Shown in pieces: positions 1 through 13,681 of a DNA stretch of 64,000 nt. Each line of letters starts with the position of its first letter. Positions within the stretch are counted from its first letter, which is position 1. This DNA comes from Mortierella sp. BCC40632 (lineage: Eukaryota > Mortierellomycota > Mortierellomycetes > Mortierellales > Mortierellaceae), in the NCBI GenBank assembly GCA_011634665.1, contig WAEK01000005.1, forward strand, positions 612,001 to 676,000, read 5' to 3'. The notes beneath the pieces were generated by a model, which was given only the letters and a program-made list of their open reading frames with translations, did not search any database and had not been told where the DNA came from. The position numbers and the translations under genes are program-made.

Positions 1-3000
1 TTCCTCCACCAGTCTCGCCACTCACGACCCCTGTCAACTACCAACCGAAAACCTCCCATATATCCTCGTCGTCATCGCACGTGTCGTCTTCCTCGCATGC
101 CTCGCATGTGTCATCGGTCTCGTCGGCATCATCGGCGCCACGACCAAGCATGCCGCCGAATACTATGACATCAACAACTTCTCTTCCCAGTGTAGGATCA
201 GCCTCTATTCTCCCTGCCACAACCAAACCAATACGACATGAAACTATGCCTCATCCCCCTCGAAAGGAGGCTGCTAGCCCTGGGATTCGACAGGAGAGCG
301 AGCCTGCTCCTGTTAGGAACGAAGTGCCTATCCACTCTCCAGTTGCACGGAGTGATCCACCAGTTAGCTCACCTAGTCCAACCCCACCTGCGAGACGCGA
401 TACACCATCCTCTCAAAAATCACAGAAGGAACTGCCATCTCCAACCATTCGAAAGGAAGCGCCGGTAGCTCAACGCACAGAGTCCAATCCAAAATTACCC
501 GTTACCCCAGTTAGAAAGAACGTTTTACCTATGCCGTCACATATTGGAAATGCTCCGTCTGCAGGATCTTTGTCTGATGGTGCAGGAAAACAAACTGCGA
601 TCGATATTTCACAATTTTCGAAAGAAGGCTTTAGCCACGACGAATGTAAGGATAATGCCCTCTAGACTCGGCAGGAGGGGGTGGGTAGCGATATGAGTAC
701 TCACTGTCTTCAATCATTTTCTATAGATCTCACGAAAAATCTTGGCACAGCCAGCGAAGAAACTGTCCGCGCCTTCTTGCAGCTATTGAAAGACTCGAAA
801 TCACTTGCTGCAGAGGATCTCCAAGAAAACGTGTTCAAAAACTATAATGAGTTTGTTACTATTTCAAAGGAGATCTCAAAGCTTGAGAGTGATATGCAAG
901 TTCTTCGTGGACACTTGGATGACCTGAAGGCCTCAAGTGAAAGTCTCATTGACGATGACGACGAGTTCTTAATTACTGCAGGTGCGTAAAAACAGAAAAG
1001 ATTGGAACGGGGTGATAAAAGAATACCTGTCAGATGACTAACACCAAACCTTACTTGAATAATAGGAATCGAGGAATCAGCCCCTGTCGTTCCAAAGAGA
1101 ATGACAGTGATGGTTTCGAGCATGTCCGACCTTACGTCGGTCTGGAAGGCGCAGATGATGGCCTTGTGGGAAGGAATTGATGGAGCCCAGGTGTGTGGTT
1201 ATTGTTTGCTCCGATATCTCGCAAAGATTTTTCTTTTTTTCATCCTCTTCTCCCTGCCCTAACAATGATTACCCTACCACAACCGATAGAAAATGCTGCC
1301 CTACCATCCAAAGAGACGTTTGGTCCGCGAATCTCCTTCATTTGTTGAGGTCAATGTGACGACCAACAAAATCAAGCATCCAGTCCACATCGTGCTTATG
1401 AATGATGCTATCTTGGTCGCCACTCGGAAAAAGAAAACTGCAACGCACTCGAAATTTAAGCTTGTTGGAGATAGATGTTGGGCATTGACGGATATTTCGA
1501 TAGAGGACATGAAGGACACAGCTGGTAAGGGCTATGGCGCATTCTTTTTTATTTTGTTTGTTTTCTTATTATTGCTGGGAGGCATGGTTCTCACGTTATT
1601 CATATATCCTATAGATTTAAGGAACGCGATCACGATCAAGCATGGGAATGAGGTCTTTATCTATAAGACGGAAAAAGGACAAGAAAAGCAAACTATGCTA
1701 GTCAATGCCAAGCGTGCTACTGATGATATGCTTGCCAAATCTAATGAGTCTCGAAACAAAGGTACACTATATTTTTTTCCCCCTCCTACCAAAGAATGCA
1801 TTCATTCGCTTGGAACCAACTCTAATTTCATCCCATTTCAATTCCTGTAGATGGCTTTGGATTGTCTTCGGTAAGCTATGGTGTTTGAGTGTACTTATGA
1901 ACTGCCATCTCACTCTGTAATACTCAACGAATTTTCTTGTATTTCCGATTCTTAGGCTCTACCAAATCGCGCTGGAATGAAGTTCAAGGCGACTGCTGGT
2001 CTAAGCCAGGGAGATTTCCGATGGCTTGCAGAGTTCACTGACGAATTAGATATTCTCATCGCCCAGAGAGAGTTTGATAGCGCCGTGGCTGGAGTTGAGA
2101 AAGGTATGAAAGATCGAGTCTCTCTGGATGATTCTCATGGGGACGTAAATTCTAACAGGTTCTTTCCGTTGCTATGCTCCATAAACCTAGCTACTGTGAT
2201 GTTGTCTCAGATGTCACTCCCTGGACCAAAGAGAGAGGATACACGAAAACGATTGGATGAGCGGGTCTCTCGCCTTGCACGCGCTGTTCTTATGGACCTA
2301 GGACACCCTCATGTTACAAAGCCAATGGTTCTAAAGAATGTCAATTGGCTTGAGCGACTAGGCTGCTTGGATCAAGCTAAAGATGTCTTCTTGGCCAATC
2401 GTACCAAAGTCATTCGACAGCGCATGAGGTAAATACCATGACCTGGCATCTCTTTCGGGTCTGAAAATGTCCACTAATTGTTTTACTAACTATGGATTTT
2501 TTTGACCGCTCTTCCTGTTTTTTAGTCTTGCCAAATCCAAGAAGGACCCTGTCGTGTATATTGAAGAACTCTCTGTGATTGTGTTCACCACTATCTGGAA
2601 CACATGTGAATGGTTTGAGGTGTCGTTTAAATCTCCCAAAATGACCTCATCCCTTGTGAAGTGGGTTAAGGAGGAGATTGAAAACTTTGCGGACAACTAC
2701 AAGGACATTGTCTTTAGTCAAGGCAACTTCCAAGTGATTGCAGATTGTTTCAAGATTGCACAGGAACAATGTTCCAAGGTAAACAGAGTCTTTGCCTTGA
2801 ATGATTACAATACAGGACTCATTAGCGATGAGATTCTAACTCTTGTTTCTACAGTTGAAGGGAGTCGGACTTAACCAGCTCTTTGTACTGGAGACGATGC
2901 TCATGCCATACCTCGCAGAGATCATTGCAGAGCATGAGCGACGTTGCCTCGAGAGGATGGATGCCATTATTGAGCATGACGACTTTGCCCCAATGTCTGG

Positions 3001-3970
3001 AGAAGACCTCGGTAAATACTCTCCAGATTTGGATCAATTACATTGCTTGATCATTTGCTTTGCTCTTTCTAATAGGCATAATTTTGTTCGTTTTTCTAAA
3101 CTAGGCTCGAGCACACCATTGTCGGCGAGTATGGTTGCATTCTACACTGTGATGATGCAGTTTGTAAACAATGCCTGTTTGATAGGAAACATTATGGTAT
3201 GTGTAAATCTTTGGTTTTCTAGGTTAGTTTACTGTCCTTGTGCCCCCTCTCCCCTAACACGAGAGGCGATCACCAACTTTTTTTTTTCGACCGTGTCAGC
3301 TTTATAGCAGAATCGTGGAAAACGTGTCCAACCTATTCAAGGCATATGTGAATCGAACAATCCAAGTCTATGAAGAGGAGGGTCTGAACAATGAACAGGT
3401 AAAGTTATGGTTACTTGTATAGAGGACAAGATAGGTAATTGGATGGGCATGGCTACTAATCGCAGACTCCTGTCTTTACCTAGATTACGGTCGTCAATTC
3501 AAATTTCGAGTTCATTTCTGGAAACTTCATTTCCCGCGTGACAGTACAGCTACAGGTAACTCCTTGGGTTGTTTACTCGAAACACCTTTTTTTTAACTGC
3601 GACCCATACTTACCTCGAAAATGTGTTTTTATATCACTCATCATTATCGCCATCGCAGCACCGCTTCGAGAGGCCAATTCCAGAACTGGAAGCAGTCAGA
3701 GAAGAGCTTACAGGTGAGTATGCTTTTAGGAAGCAGATTGTGTTTTAATCCCTCCCGATGATTTCGTAGCTAACAAACCCCTTGGATCAATTTTCGAATC
3801 ATTAGATGTGGAGCTTCAATACCATGTACAATAAGGAACTCGTTTGCAGAAAAAGATAAAAGAAAGAAAAAAAAAATACTTCAGATAATGAAAAAAAAAA
3901 TCGCAGGATTATACTCAAGAAGCTGGATGAGCTTTACAGTCAGGTCAAATATGGAACAGACAAGGAATAG
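1..3970 (+). CDS. EXO84: EXO84 exocyst subunit, 5'-partial, about 14 exons
   Basis: Exocyst component that helps tether secretory vesicles at growth sites. The reading frame is open to the left window edge, so the gene starts outside. The first part is a Pro/Ser-rich disordered tail (to about 600). Next comes the conserved Vps51/EXO84 coiled segment (exon 727-981, motif TASEETVRAFLQLL), then a PH domain (1290-1761, VREPSF-like start and HPVHIVLMNDAILVATRKKK), then the helical exocyst C domain to 3713. Exons that keep frame: to 645, 727-981, 1066-1190, 1290-1524, 1615-1761, 1851-1870, 1956-2428, 2526-2778, 2855-3011, 3105-3196, 3300-3398, 3484-3555, 3659-3713. The last exon is uncertain. An acceptor at 3805 gives a stop at 3834. 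A more protein-like tail (ILKKLDELYSQVKYGTDKE) ends at 3970 but does not join in frame with the donor I chose. Family call is firm, the C-terminus is not. Confidence 0.88.
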
Positions 3971-4009
3971 ACAGTCAACACAACAAATCTTTAATAGGCC
4001 TTGACCATA

Positions 4010-7000
4010 CTAATTAAAGTATTTTTGTAAACTGCCGCCAAGATGACTCTCAATATCTGCAATTACTTGCTGGGTCAATGCTTCTACTTCATGATCGTCG
4101 TCCTCCATCAGCTCTGCTAGGAAGGGGATTGTCTCGGGAAGGAGAATCAAGAACTCCTCTCCAAGGCGGCGGTAGAACTCTTGCACAACCCGAAGAGCGG
4201 CAAGGCGGGTCGCCTTGTTCTCTTCACGTGTCTTGAGCAATACCTGATAGTTCAAATTCTTCCAGAGAGCATCGTTCGAGAGAGTGACAGCGATCTGACC
4301 GATGCAAGGTACAAGCCAGTTACTGACACGCTTCTCATACGATGTCCACTCTGAGGAAGAATCGCCAGCACCGGAGGCTGTTACCATCAGTTGGTTCACC
4401 AATGGTCGCAGGAGCTTCTCAAACCGCTCGACACTCCAAAGGCCATCGCCGTCATACAAGAAGGACTTGTGAAGCGAGGACATGATCCAGGGCCAAAGCT
4501 CGTTGACACTTTCCTGCTCCGCTTCGGAGTATGCAGTAAGAGTCTCGATAACATTGTCGATAATGTAACCGTAGTATGGAGTAATAATCGACTTGAGCTG
4601 ATCCATGAGTGCATCCATGAGCTTGTAGAAGAAGATAAGTCGATCCAAGCAGTCATCCTTGGGCGCCTTGGCAACCTGAAGTTCGGTAATAGCCCAATCA
4701 AACGTCTTGAGGAACAAAGGCTTGAACAACGTCTCGTTCAACTTCATCACCAGTTGCATGAAGGCCTTGATGGCAACATCCTCGACAGCGGCGATGCTGG
4801 CAACCGACTGAGTGTTGCGTTGCATACGACGGAAATCAAAGGCTCCAAGGAAAAACTTGAAGATTTGCTTGTAATGAGCAGCAATCGCCTCCCTTGGAAT
4901 GGCCTGGATAATCTGACCGACAAGATCGAACAGAGCCAACAAAGTCTAGAAATGGAAAGACGACCGAGTATTAGTATGGTTGTCATTTACTTGGACAGTA
5001 GATGAAAAAAAAACGAAAAACGAAAATCAGTTAGATGGATTACCTCTTTGCCACTGGTGACTGCAGTTCCGTAATAGCCGAGAACAGATGGCAGAAGGAT
5101 ACGTGGTGGGATGTGGACAGCCATTTCCTTGAGAAGCTGTCTGTTCATGTCCAAAATCTGGCGCTTGGAATGATCGTCGCCTCCAGTTGCGACCAATGAG
5201 GGCTGAAGGACGCAAGCCAAAATTTCGCTCACATATGGACTCACAAACTGAGGCAAGACCTGAACAAGAGACTCCAGATGGCTGACAACAGCAAGCTGAA
5301 GGAGCAACACGTTGCTCTGTCGGACAATGGTGTTGTCCTGCTGCTTCAGCGCAGGGTTCTTTTCAACAATTGTAGATCGGAAAATGGACAAGACCACAGG
5401 CATAAACTTGGGCAAGAAGGGAACAGCTTGGATTCCGATCTCCTGATATGCCATAGTCAAGCAGACCAAACTAGATGCCTTCACCTGTTCATTTGCATTG
5501 GACAATGCGTTTGGTCCCAATAGAGTAGGCAAGATCTTGACAATGTCTGCTGGACGGGTTGACCCAAATTGCTGAGTTATAGTGGACAAGCACAGAAGCG
5601 CTGTCTGCCTGTTGACTGCAATATCCTCATCTGTAGCCTTGCCATCAGCAGGAGACTCCAAGACCTTGGTAAGATCTCCAATGACTGCGACAATGGCATC
5701 CTGATTATGGACTGGAATGTTGGATACACCACCCTGGATAGTCGAAATCTTTTGGTTGAAGAGCATCATTGCCTTTCTCCTGACCGTGAAGTCGTGGTGT
5801 TCAAAGAGAGCAACAACCACCTTGACGAACGAGGGAAGCGACAACTGAGCATGGACCTTGTCCATGACATCATAAGTGACCTTGACAATACCACGCCAGA
5901 ACTTGAGAGCCACTCCTGATTGATCCTTTCGGGCACTCAACTCGTTGACAAAGGCCGTGAACGAACCCACAAGAGACAACAATCTTTCAGAAAGCTGGAG
6001 GTAGTAGCTCTCAAAGAGTGACTCTGAAGACATATCTGTGCTAGCCCGAGCCAAGACCTTGGACACAAAGGACTTGGAGGTAAGAACAGCAGAACAGTAG
6101 AGCAATGCAGTGAGCTTGAACTGTCGGATGTGCTTGTTGCCGTGGGCCCTATAGTGGTTGTAATCGAGGGGTTAGTAGTTGGACTAGAGATCATAATGAG
6201 GCAATTTTAAAGTAAATAAATAAACAAAAAAAAAATTGACTAGTTACAAAACTTACTTCAAATCAAAGAGATATTCAGTATCCTCCATCTCATCAGCAGC
6301 AGCGGGCTTTTCGTTGGGCAGACCATGGACAGATCCCACCAGAGCAATCAGGGCCGTCATCTGGACTGCAGCAGAGAACTGACTGGATAGCACAAGGGCA
6401 AACTCGTTCAAGGCATCAGCCTCGCCCTGATGTCCCTTCGATGCACGCTCCGTCTGCTTCTCCAAAAGCAAGCTGATGACAACATAGAGGAACTCGCTCT
6501 CACCAAGTGTAGAGATGAGGACGGAGAAGAGGCGGAGGCGTCTATGCTTGGGAATATGGAAGATTGCGTCGACAAAGACCTTGACAATCGGACGGACCTG
6601 AGCAGCGAGACTTTGGGTCTCATTGCTCTGACCTCGTCGAGCAGACACCAAAGAAGGAACGATCTTTTCAAGAGTCTGTTGGATGACATGGAAACTGTAA
6701 TTGTCGTCCTGACGCAAGACATTTGCACCCATGAAGGTGAACACGGGCATAATGTTGTGAAGAACCTTCTCTGGATAGAGCGTAGCAATGGCAGCGATGA
6801 GCAAGAGTGCCTGATTATGTGTCTGAGGATTGCTTGTGGCACGGATCGTGTTAACAACCAGGTCGACACGGAGTACACTCTCGTCAAGACTGGACATGTT
6901 GCCCTCTGTGGATACATGGTTAATGAAGCTGGTAAGACCAGAGAGAATGAGCTGATTAATGTAATCAACAGAGATAGGTGTTTGGCTCAGGTCCAGATCC

Positions 7001-10000
7001 ATAATGGTAGAAAGAAGCTCAAACATTGGCGTGATGAGGTTGACGGAATTAGCGACTTCCTTAATCTCCAAGAGCTCCAAGACAGCAACAAGACGGTAGA
7101 GAGCCTCAGTCGTAGTGTTGAGGGCGCCCACGTTGTCAGCTTTCCGCTGACGCTTCGTGGAACTGGTATCATTAGCGGCCGATCCCTGCACCAATGATGA
7201 TTGAATGCTAGCCATCTCGAAAATAATCAGATCACTGCTGACATCAATCTCCTTGAGAACTTGTTTCACAATACGAACAGTCTCCTGAGAGGTCATTGTG
7301 ATCAAATCAATAAGCACCACGAAAATATCCCTCCGGAGCGTGACGCCAAGTCCTGCAAAGAAGCGAGCATTAAGTCGCTGAAGAGCCAGATGACGAAGAT
7401 GTGAACCAGCTCCCTCCTGAGTCGAGTCGGAGACATTGCTGTTGTTAAGCTTGAGGAGCTGAAGGAAGACATTCCTGTATTTTCCTGACTTGGACTCTAA
7501 CAAGGAAGACGATTCGGGAGAGAAGCATCTTACGAGATAGCGTGCAAGATCCATGTTGGCACTGTCGAATGCACGGCTAGCAAAGGCAGCCTGAACCACT
7601 GACTCGATAAGTGGCAGCAACATCTTGAGCTTGATGGTCGACTCGACGCCCTCCAACAAGTGCAAGAGCTCAACACGGCAGTTTGTGCGTTGATTGGCAA
7701 TAACGTGAGACAGGAGATAAGAGAGAAGGGAGTCCTTGGTACTGGCAACGACCTTGGTATCGTTCGTGGCATGGTTGAGAGTCATGGAAAGATACTTGCC
7801 AAGATATTCACTATCAGCAATAAACTCTTCACGCGAATTGATCACATGCTCCAAGAACTTGGATGCCTGCTCAGGAACCAAGAACTCGAGTTGAGCCGAG
7901 GATGCGCCATAGAATGTATCAAACTTGAAAATCTGGGTTGCGATGCACTTTCCTTTCTTGCCCGAGGTCTTGACTTTAGGATACATTGATGCGATCGACT
8001 CCAAGCATGAAATTGCCGTCTCACGGATGGCCTTGACAGGGTTTGACAATGCCAACAAGAGAACAGGGATAACCACCTGGAAGTCTGATGCCTCTGTCGT
8101 GGCAGCAGTAGCAATTGCATGGAGGTTTGCGCTTGCGATCTGAATAGATCGAAGCCGGACCAGACAAGTCGAGCTTGAGTCGGTCCAGAGTCGGCAAAGG
8201 AACTGCAAAGAGTCAGTGTCCAAGTGGTTTGTGAAAAGCTGAACAATCATTTGTTCAAATGGACCATCACCAATCCTTCCAACAAAGGCCTTGTAGAAAG
8301 CCTCGATGATGGAGGCATATGAAGGAAGTGGTTCCGAGGAAAGCCACTCGATAGACAAGTCAGATGGCTTCTGAAGGGCGGAGATCATGCTCAACAGTGC
8401 AAAGTACACAATTGAAACTTCTGTAGAGGGTGTCCACTCTTTTGTCGTGAGATAGGTGAGAAGTTCCCGGGTTGGCAAGCCATCCTTGGCCGCGTCTGAG
8501 GTACGGATCGTTGAAGCAGACTGAGATTCCATAATCCGGAGAAGAATAGGCAAAGCCTTCTCCATGATAGTGACCTGGTCGTTCGAGCTTGAGAGACAAA
8601 CAGCCCTTGTAAGGACCAGGGCGGACATAATCCGGGTGCCGGCCACAGGGCTTTCGAGTCCCTGCAAGTAGAAATCAAGGTTTTGCTGGAAGTTCTTCTT
8701 ATCTTTGACATTGTCGGCAAGAGTCTTGATCAAGGAAACATTCGAGGAAACGAGAGAGTCAGCAGTAGTCGCCGAGTCGCCTGATTTAATGCTCTTAGCA
8801 AGAGTAGAGACATTCTTCAAGATGGGATGGCTCTTGAGGCTGGAACCCTCAAGAGCTGCGATCAAGGAGGCGCCAATCTTGTGAGAATCCTTGGTCAACA
8901 GAACATGTCCAACAATGGCCGAAAGTACCGAGTTCTTCAAGCTCTTGGTTTCAACAAGGTAGTCGGACAACATGTAAAGAAGGCACTGGCTTCTAGTGGC
9001 GCTGTTGCCCCTTGGGTTGGTGATGACATTCATTAAAGCCTTGAAAAGATCAGAAGGCTCAACAAAGTCCTTCAACTGCTTGATGCTCAACGTCTGCTGG
9101 ACAACCTTGTCGTTATCATCCTGAACGCGTGCCAACAATGTGTCCCTCACAAACGAGCCATTGAGCTCCACGTTTGAAAGATCCGAGTTGGGATCTCCAA
9201 GAAGATCTCCGAGTTTTTTAACTGCAAGGAGACGGACGCTTGGTTCTGGGTTATTAACAGCAAGGAATAGTGTGGTGCTGGGGTCCTTCATTGGGTGGTG
9301 TCGTGTTCCTTGGAAAACTTCCGAGATGAATGTATAGAGTTGGTCGTAGGCATTGGTGTTTGAATCCTCTTTGCATTGCTGGAGCTTATCCTGAATTGCC
9401 ATATCCAGATCCTGTGAGTAGCGTTCTTGAAGAACCTGCAAAGCCTTCTTGGAGCCCTCAGCAATGGAGGCCGACTCGTCCGAGGCCTGATGTGCTAGGT
9501 ACTGATCAGCAATTTCGGAGCAGACATCGATCGCAATAGATGATGGAATCTGGTCTCCTCTAAGGATACTGCAGAGGATATGAGAGCTTCTGCTCTTGGC
9601 CGAGTCCTTGGCAAGCGCAAGCAGGAATGCACGGAGGAAACGGTGAGCACGGTATTCCTGCAAGATGGATGAAATAATGACTTCGGCTCCCTGCATTCTC
9701 GTCAAGTTCTTGAAGGCACGCTCTGGGAACTCCTCAAGTGCCTCCTGTGCCTGGTACACTTGCACAACGCAAAAGATCATGTGGCGGGCGTTTGTGAATT
9801 TTGTTGTAACGGCCGTAATCAAACTTGACAGGACCTCGGATGACAGTGTAGCACGCTCGCACAGCTGAGAGATGATCATGTAGGTTGAAAGCTATAGAAA
9901 CGGAGGGGGGGAGGGAGGGATTAGCATTGGCTTCAACGGTCAGTGCTGCTTAAAGATACATAAAGTGTATAAAGCCTAGAGTCATACCTGGTATTCGGCC

Positions 10001-10944
10001 TGCTTGCTCTTTAGCCCTTCCATGACATAAGGCATCAGGACTGTCAGAATATCGTCAGTAACGGCAGGGAGAGATGCGATATACTGCATCAACGTTGATA
10101 CGTAGAATGATGCCAATGTCTTGAAGACCTTTTGGGTAGTTGCCGCTTGGAGCATAGTGTCGCATACAAAGGTCACAATTGACCGATCTTTCATCATGTT
10201 CTGAATTAGGTACACTCGATCAAGAGGCTTCCTGGACTTTCGGATTGGGCGCAAGAACGACCACCGACCAGCCTCACTAAAAAGTTAAGGATTGAGTGCA
10301 GGCGGTTAGAACATGAACACCAAGTTTACTGCCTGCTTTACATGCTCAGCTCATTTGACTTACTCAATCTCTAGGATAGACACCATTGTAACGAAGAGAG
10401 CAGTCTCATGATACGGAAGGAATGCGGAAAGAATTGCGTCGATGTTGAATTCATGAATACGGAAGCGTCGGACGAGCCATTCGATAGCCTTTCCTGCGGG
10501 CTTCAGCAAGAAGTATGGGGAGAGTTGCTGCAGAAAGAGTGTGATGCTTTCGTCTAGTTTTGAGTTTTCTTCTTCTGCCTAAAATTGGAGAGTAGGATCA
10601 TTTGTCAATGGCTAAACAACGACCAAGTATTAAAAAGGTAGAAGTGAAAGAAAAGAAGAATTGGGAAAGAAGAGGGTGTGAATCCAATGGGTTACCTGCA
10701 GAGTTCGGTCCAATCCTTTCATAGACTCAGAGAACAGAGTCTTCTCAAAGGCAGCAAACTTCTGATCAAGTTGCTTCAACTCGGTGATGCCGTTCACTCC
10801 AATTGAATAAATGGTGTCGAGATCATAATCGGCGGCTTGCTTAGAGTCGAAAAGGAAGGAAGCACGATGTTTGGCTGCCTTCTCAAAGCCCTTTGTGGCA
10901 TCGGCAGTGCCGAGGCGCTTCAATTGTTGCGCCAGAGAAGACAT
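4010..10944 (-). CDS. UTP10: UTP10/HEATR1, U3 snoRNP (t-UTP) HEAT-repeat protein
   Basis: Component of the small-subunit processome, in the t-UTP/UtpA subcomplex that acts on nascent pre-rRNA in the nucleolus for 18S maturation. Six exons on the minus strand: 10696-10944, 10364-10578, 9988-10276, 6257-9891, 5044-6148, 4010-4945. They sum to 6429 nt, giving 2142 aa, almost the length of human HEATR1 (2144). The N-terminus matches the family signature (MSSLAQQLKRLG, then FDTxY-like DLDTIYSIG and KFAAFEKTLFSE). The body is a continuous HEAT solenoid. A BP28CT-type region lies at about residues 1720-1870, ending near YKQIFKFFLGAFDFRR. The C-terminal exon holds further HEAT repeats (LLPETIPFLAELMEDDDHEVE). 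The gene converges on EXO84 with 39 bp between stop codons and diverges from TRAP1 over 166 bp. No frameshift seen. Confidence 0.96.
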
Positions 10945-11110
10945 GCTGGGCGCGAGTTCTTGTCAAGCGAAATGAGGAGCAATGGAACTACTGAACTCTT
11001 TTTTTTTTTTTTTTTTTTTTGTATCCCTCATTTGTACAAGCCACCGCTAAATATTTATTTTCTAGTCCCGGGGGAAAAGGAAAGGGATGTCTCCCCTCGG
11101 ACAAGTCGTC
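10945..11110. promoter_or_regulatory. Divergent UTP10/TRAP1 promoter with T22 tract
   Basis: Only 166 bp separate the two start codons, so both promoters and both 5' UTRs must lie here. It contains a 22-nt poly(T) run at 10999-11020, on the TRAP1 sense strand. I see no convincing TATA box. Promoter role is inferred from position. Confidence 0.6.
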
Positions 11111-13681
11111 ATGTTACGCTCGTTGACAAAGACAGCCATTTTGGCTCATTCTCGCTTGAGCACAGCCAAGCTTCATCGCAATGTCGCCTCAAAGGTGAAG
11201 TTCATGCGAACTACTGCGGTCTATTTTTTTGAACTTTTTTGGTTCTAGAATACTGACCGTAGCCCATCTCTCTTTTTCATCAGGCTCTTTGGAAGGATAC
11301 CATGCGATTTGGTGCTTCGCCACTCATTGGTAAATCAGGGCACAGTCTGAACTATTCGCTGCGATACTATTCGGTCGATACAAGCTCGACTGAGGCCGAG
11401 AATAAGGAACGGATCGTTGGTGAGGCCACAAAAAAGTCATTCCAGGCTGAGACGCGAAAGCTACTTGATATCGTGACCCACTCTCTCTATTCAGAGAAGG
11501 AGGTGTTTGTTCGGTAGGGTCAAGTCTTGGGATAGAGTCAATGTACTCGCGGAGAAAACACCGTCTTTTCCTTTATCTAACTGATCTCTCTCTCTCTCTC
11601 TTCTGTATCTCCATCTCCATTATTACAACGCTTTACACTACTTCACTTCTTTCGCTGTGCTCGTTGGATAGTGAGCTTGTCTCGAACGCATCGGATGCCC
11701 TTGAGAAGCTCCGACATTCACAACTTGTCGATCCAAGTGTTACCTCGGAGAAGCCTTTTGAGATCCACATCTCGGTTGATGAGGCTGCAGGAACGTTTAC
11801 AATTCAAGATTACGGCATTGGTATGACTGAAGAAGAAGCGATCTCGAATCTTGGAACCATTGCCAGATCTGGCTCCAAGGCCTTCTTGGATAGTCTCGAT
11901 GGCAACTCAGCAGCTTCATCAACAAAGGACAAGATCATTGGACAGTTTGGAGTGGGCTTTTATTCAGCCGTAAGTCGTCACTCAAAAATGGTACTGCCTA
12001 CTATTAGGATGTTGGGTGTGATGACGGCTATTCACCCTCTAGTATCTCTCTCAATGTAGTTCATGGTTGGTGCAGAGATCAAGGTCTACACGCGCTCCAT
12101 TAAGCCAGGATCGAAGGGCTATTGTTGGACATCTGATGGTTCTGGATCCTATGAGATTGCTGAAGCGGAGAATGTAGCTGTAGGCACCAAGATCGTCATT
12201 AAGCTGAGAGATGAATGCAAGGAATACGCGCGAGAGGGTGTTATTGAGGGTATCATCAAGAAGTACTCGGACTTTGTCGATTACCCTATTCTCTTGAACC
12301 AAAAACGGATCAATGCAGTTCAACCTCTCTGGACCAAGGACAAGAATGAGATTACGGAGCAACAACACATTGATTTCTACCGTCATGTAGCAGGCGCTTG
12401 GGACAACCCACAGTTCAAGCTGGTTTACAAAACGGACTCGCCCCTTGCTATCAGCAGCTTGCTTTATATTCCACAGCGCCACATGGAGGTCCTCGGTATG
12501 CACAAGGAGGAACCTGGTGTCAGTCTCTACTCCAGGAAGGTTATGATCCAAGCAAAGTCCAGGGCCCTGTTGCCAGAATGGCTCCGGTTCGTAAAGGGCG
12601 TTGTCGACTGCGAGGATCTGCCTTTGAACGTGTCTCGTGAGCTGTTGCAGGACCAGTCTTTGTCAAAGTTGCGCCACGTCTTGACGGGTCGTATCGTTAA
12701 ATGGCTTGAGCAGGAGGCAAAGTCGAATCCTGAAGGCTACAACCACTTCTTTGAGGAGTTTGGTAACTTCATCAAGGAAGGTGTCTGCACCGAGGATGAC
12801 TCGACACGTCCAAAGGTGGCAACCCTTCTCCGGTATGAGAGTAGTGCAGCCGAGCCTGGTGTAGTCACCAGTTTCAAGGATTACATCTCCCGTATGAAAC
12901 CCACCCAGGAGAACATTTACTATTCATGCGTTCCCAAACGTGTTTTTGCTGAGGAGGGTCCATACTTCGAAGAGTTCAAGGCTAAGGATATTGAGGTGCT
13001 CTTCCTCTACGACACTGTTGATGAATTTGTTATCAATGGATTGCGCGAGGTTGGAAAACACAAGTTGGTGTCTATCGACTCTGCTGATATTAACGACGCC
13101 ATTTTCAATCAACCTGGAAGCACGGCCGATTCTAGCAAGACTGAATCGCAAACCAGCACTGACGGATCAGTGAAGGACGTTACCCAGGATGGCGAACAGA
13201 TTGCTGACTGGTTCCGCAACACTCTTGGAATGCAAGTCCGCAATGTTGAAGTGTCAAAGCGTCAAATGAGTCACCCTGCTGTTGTGACGGAGCACGATTC
13301 TCCTGCTGTCCGCAAGATGATGGCCATGATGTCAGGAGCAGCTAAAGTCGGTGAACAACAACTTCCACCAACTCCCACTAACCTTGAGATCAACATCAAC
13401 CATCCTATCATCAAGAAAATGTGGGCCATGAAGCAGCAGGACCCTGATCTCGCTCGCCAAGTAGCGGAACAGGTAAGATCCATCCCGGAAAGCATTTTTT
13501 TTATATTTAAACAGATGGATGAAAGCTGGTCCAAGATGCTAAACGGTCTCCTCTTTGCTCTGTTTTCACCTAGGTCTATGACAATGCTCTTATCGCAGCA
13601 GGTGTGCTTGACGATCCTCGTACGATGCTTAAGCGATTGAATGTTATCCTGGAAGCATCTCTTGCTGGATCCAAGAAGTAG
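11111..13681 (+). CDS. TRAP1: TRAP1-type mitochondrial Hsp90 chaperone
   Basis: ATP-dependent Hsp90-family chaperone of the mitochondrial matrix. Exons 11111-11194, 11284-11513, 11672-11969, 12060-13472, 13574-13681 give 2133 nt, 710 aa. The N-terminus ([18 protein letters not shown]) is basic, hydroxylated and lacks acids, as expected for a mitochondrial targeting peptide. The GHKL ATPase signatures are complete: [35 protein letters not shown] and [10 protein letters not shown]. The last of these is followed by [12 protein letters not shown] after splicing. A middle domain ([26 protein letters not shown]) and a C-terminal dimerisation region follow. There is no MEEVD tail and no charged linker, which excludes cytosolic Hsp90. 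TRAP1 is absent from Saccharomyces but known in many fungi and animals. Start chosen at the first ATG giving the targeting peptide. Confidence 0.95.

Noticed and set aside
4391..5005. 204-codon plus-strand frame opposite UTP10
   Set aside because: Shadow of the UTP10 coding exon; the minus frame carries the family motifs.
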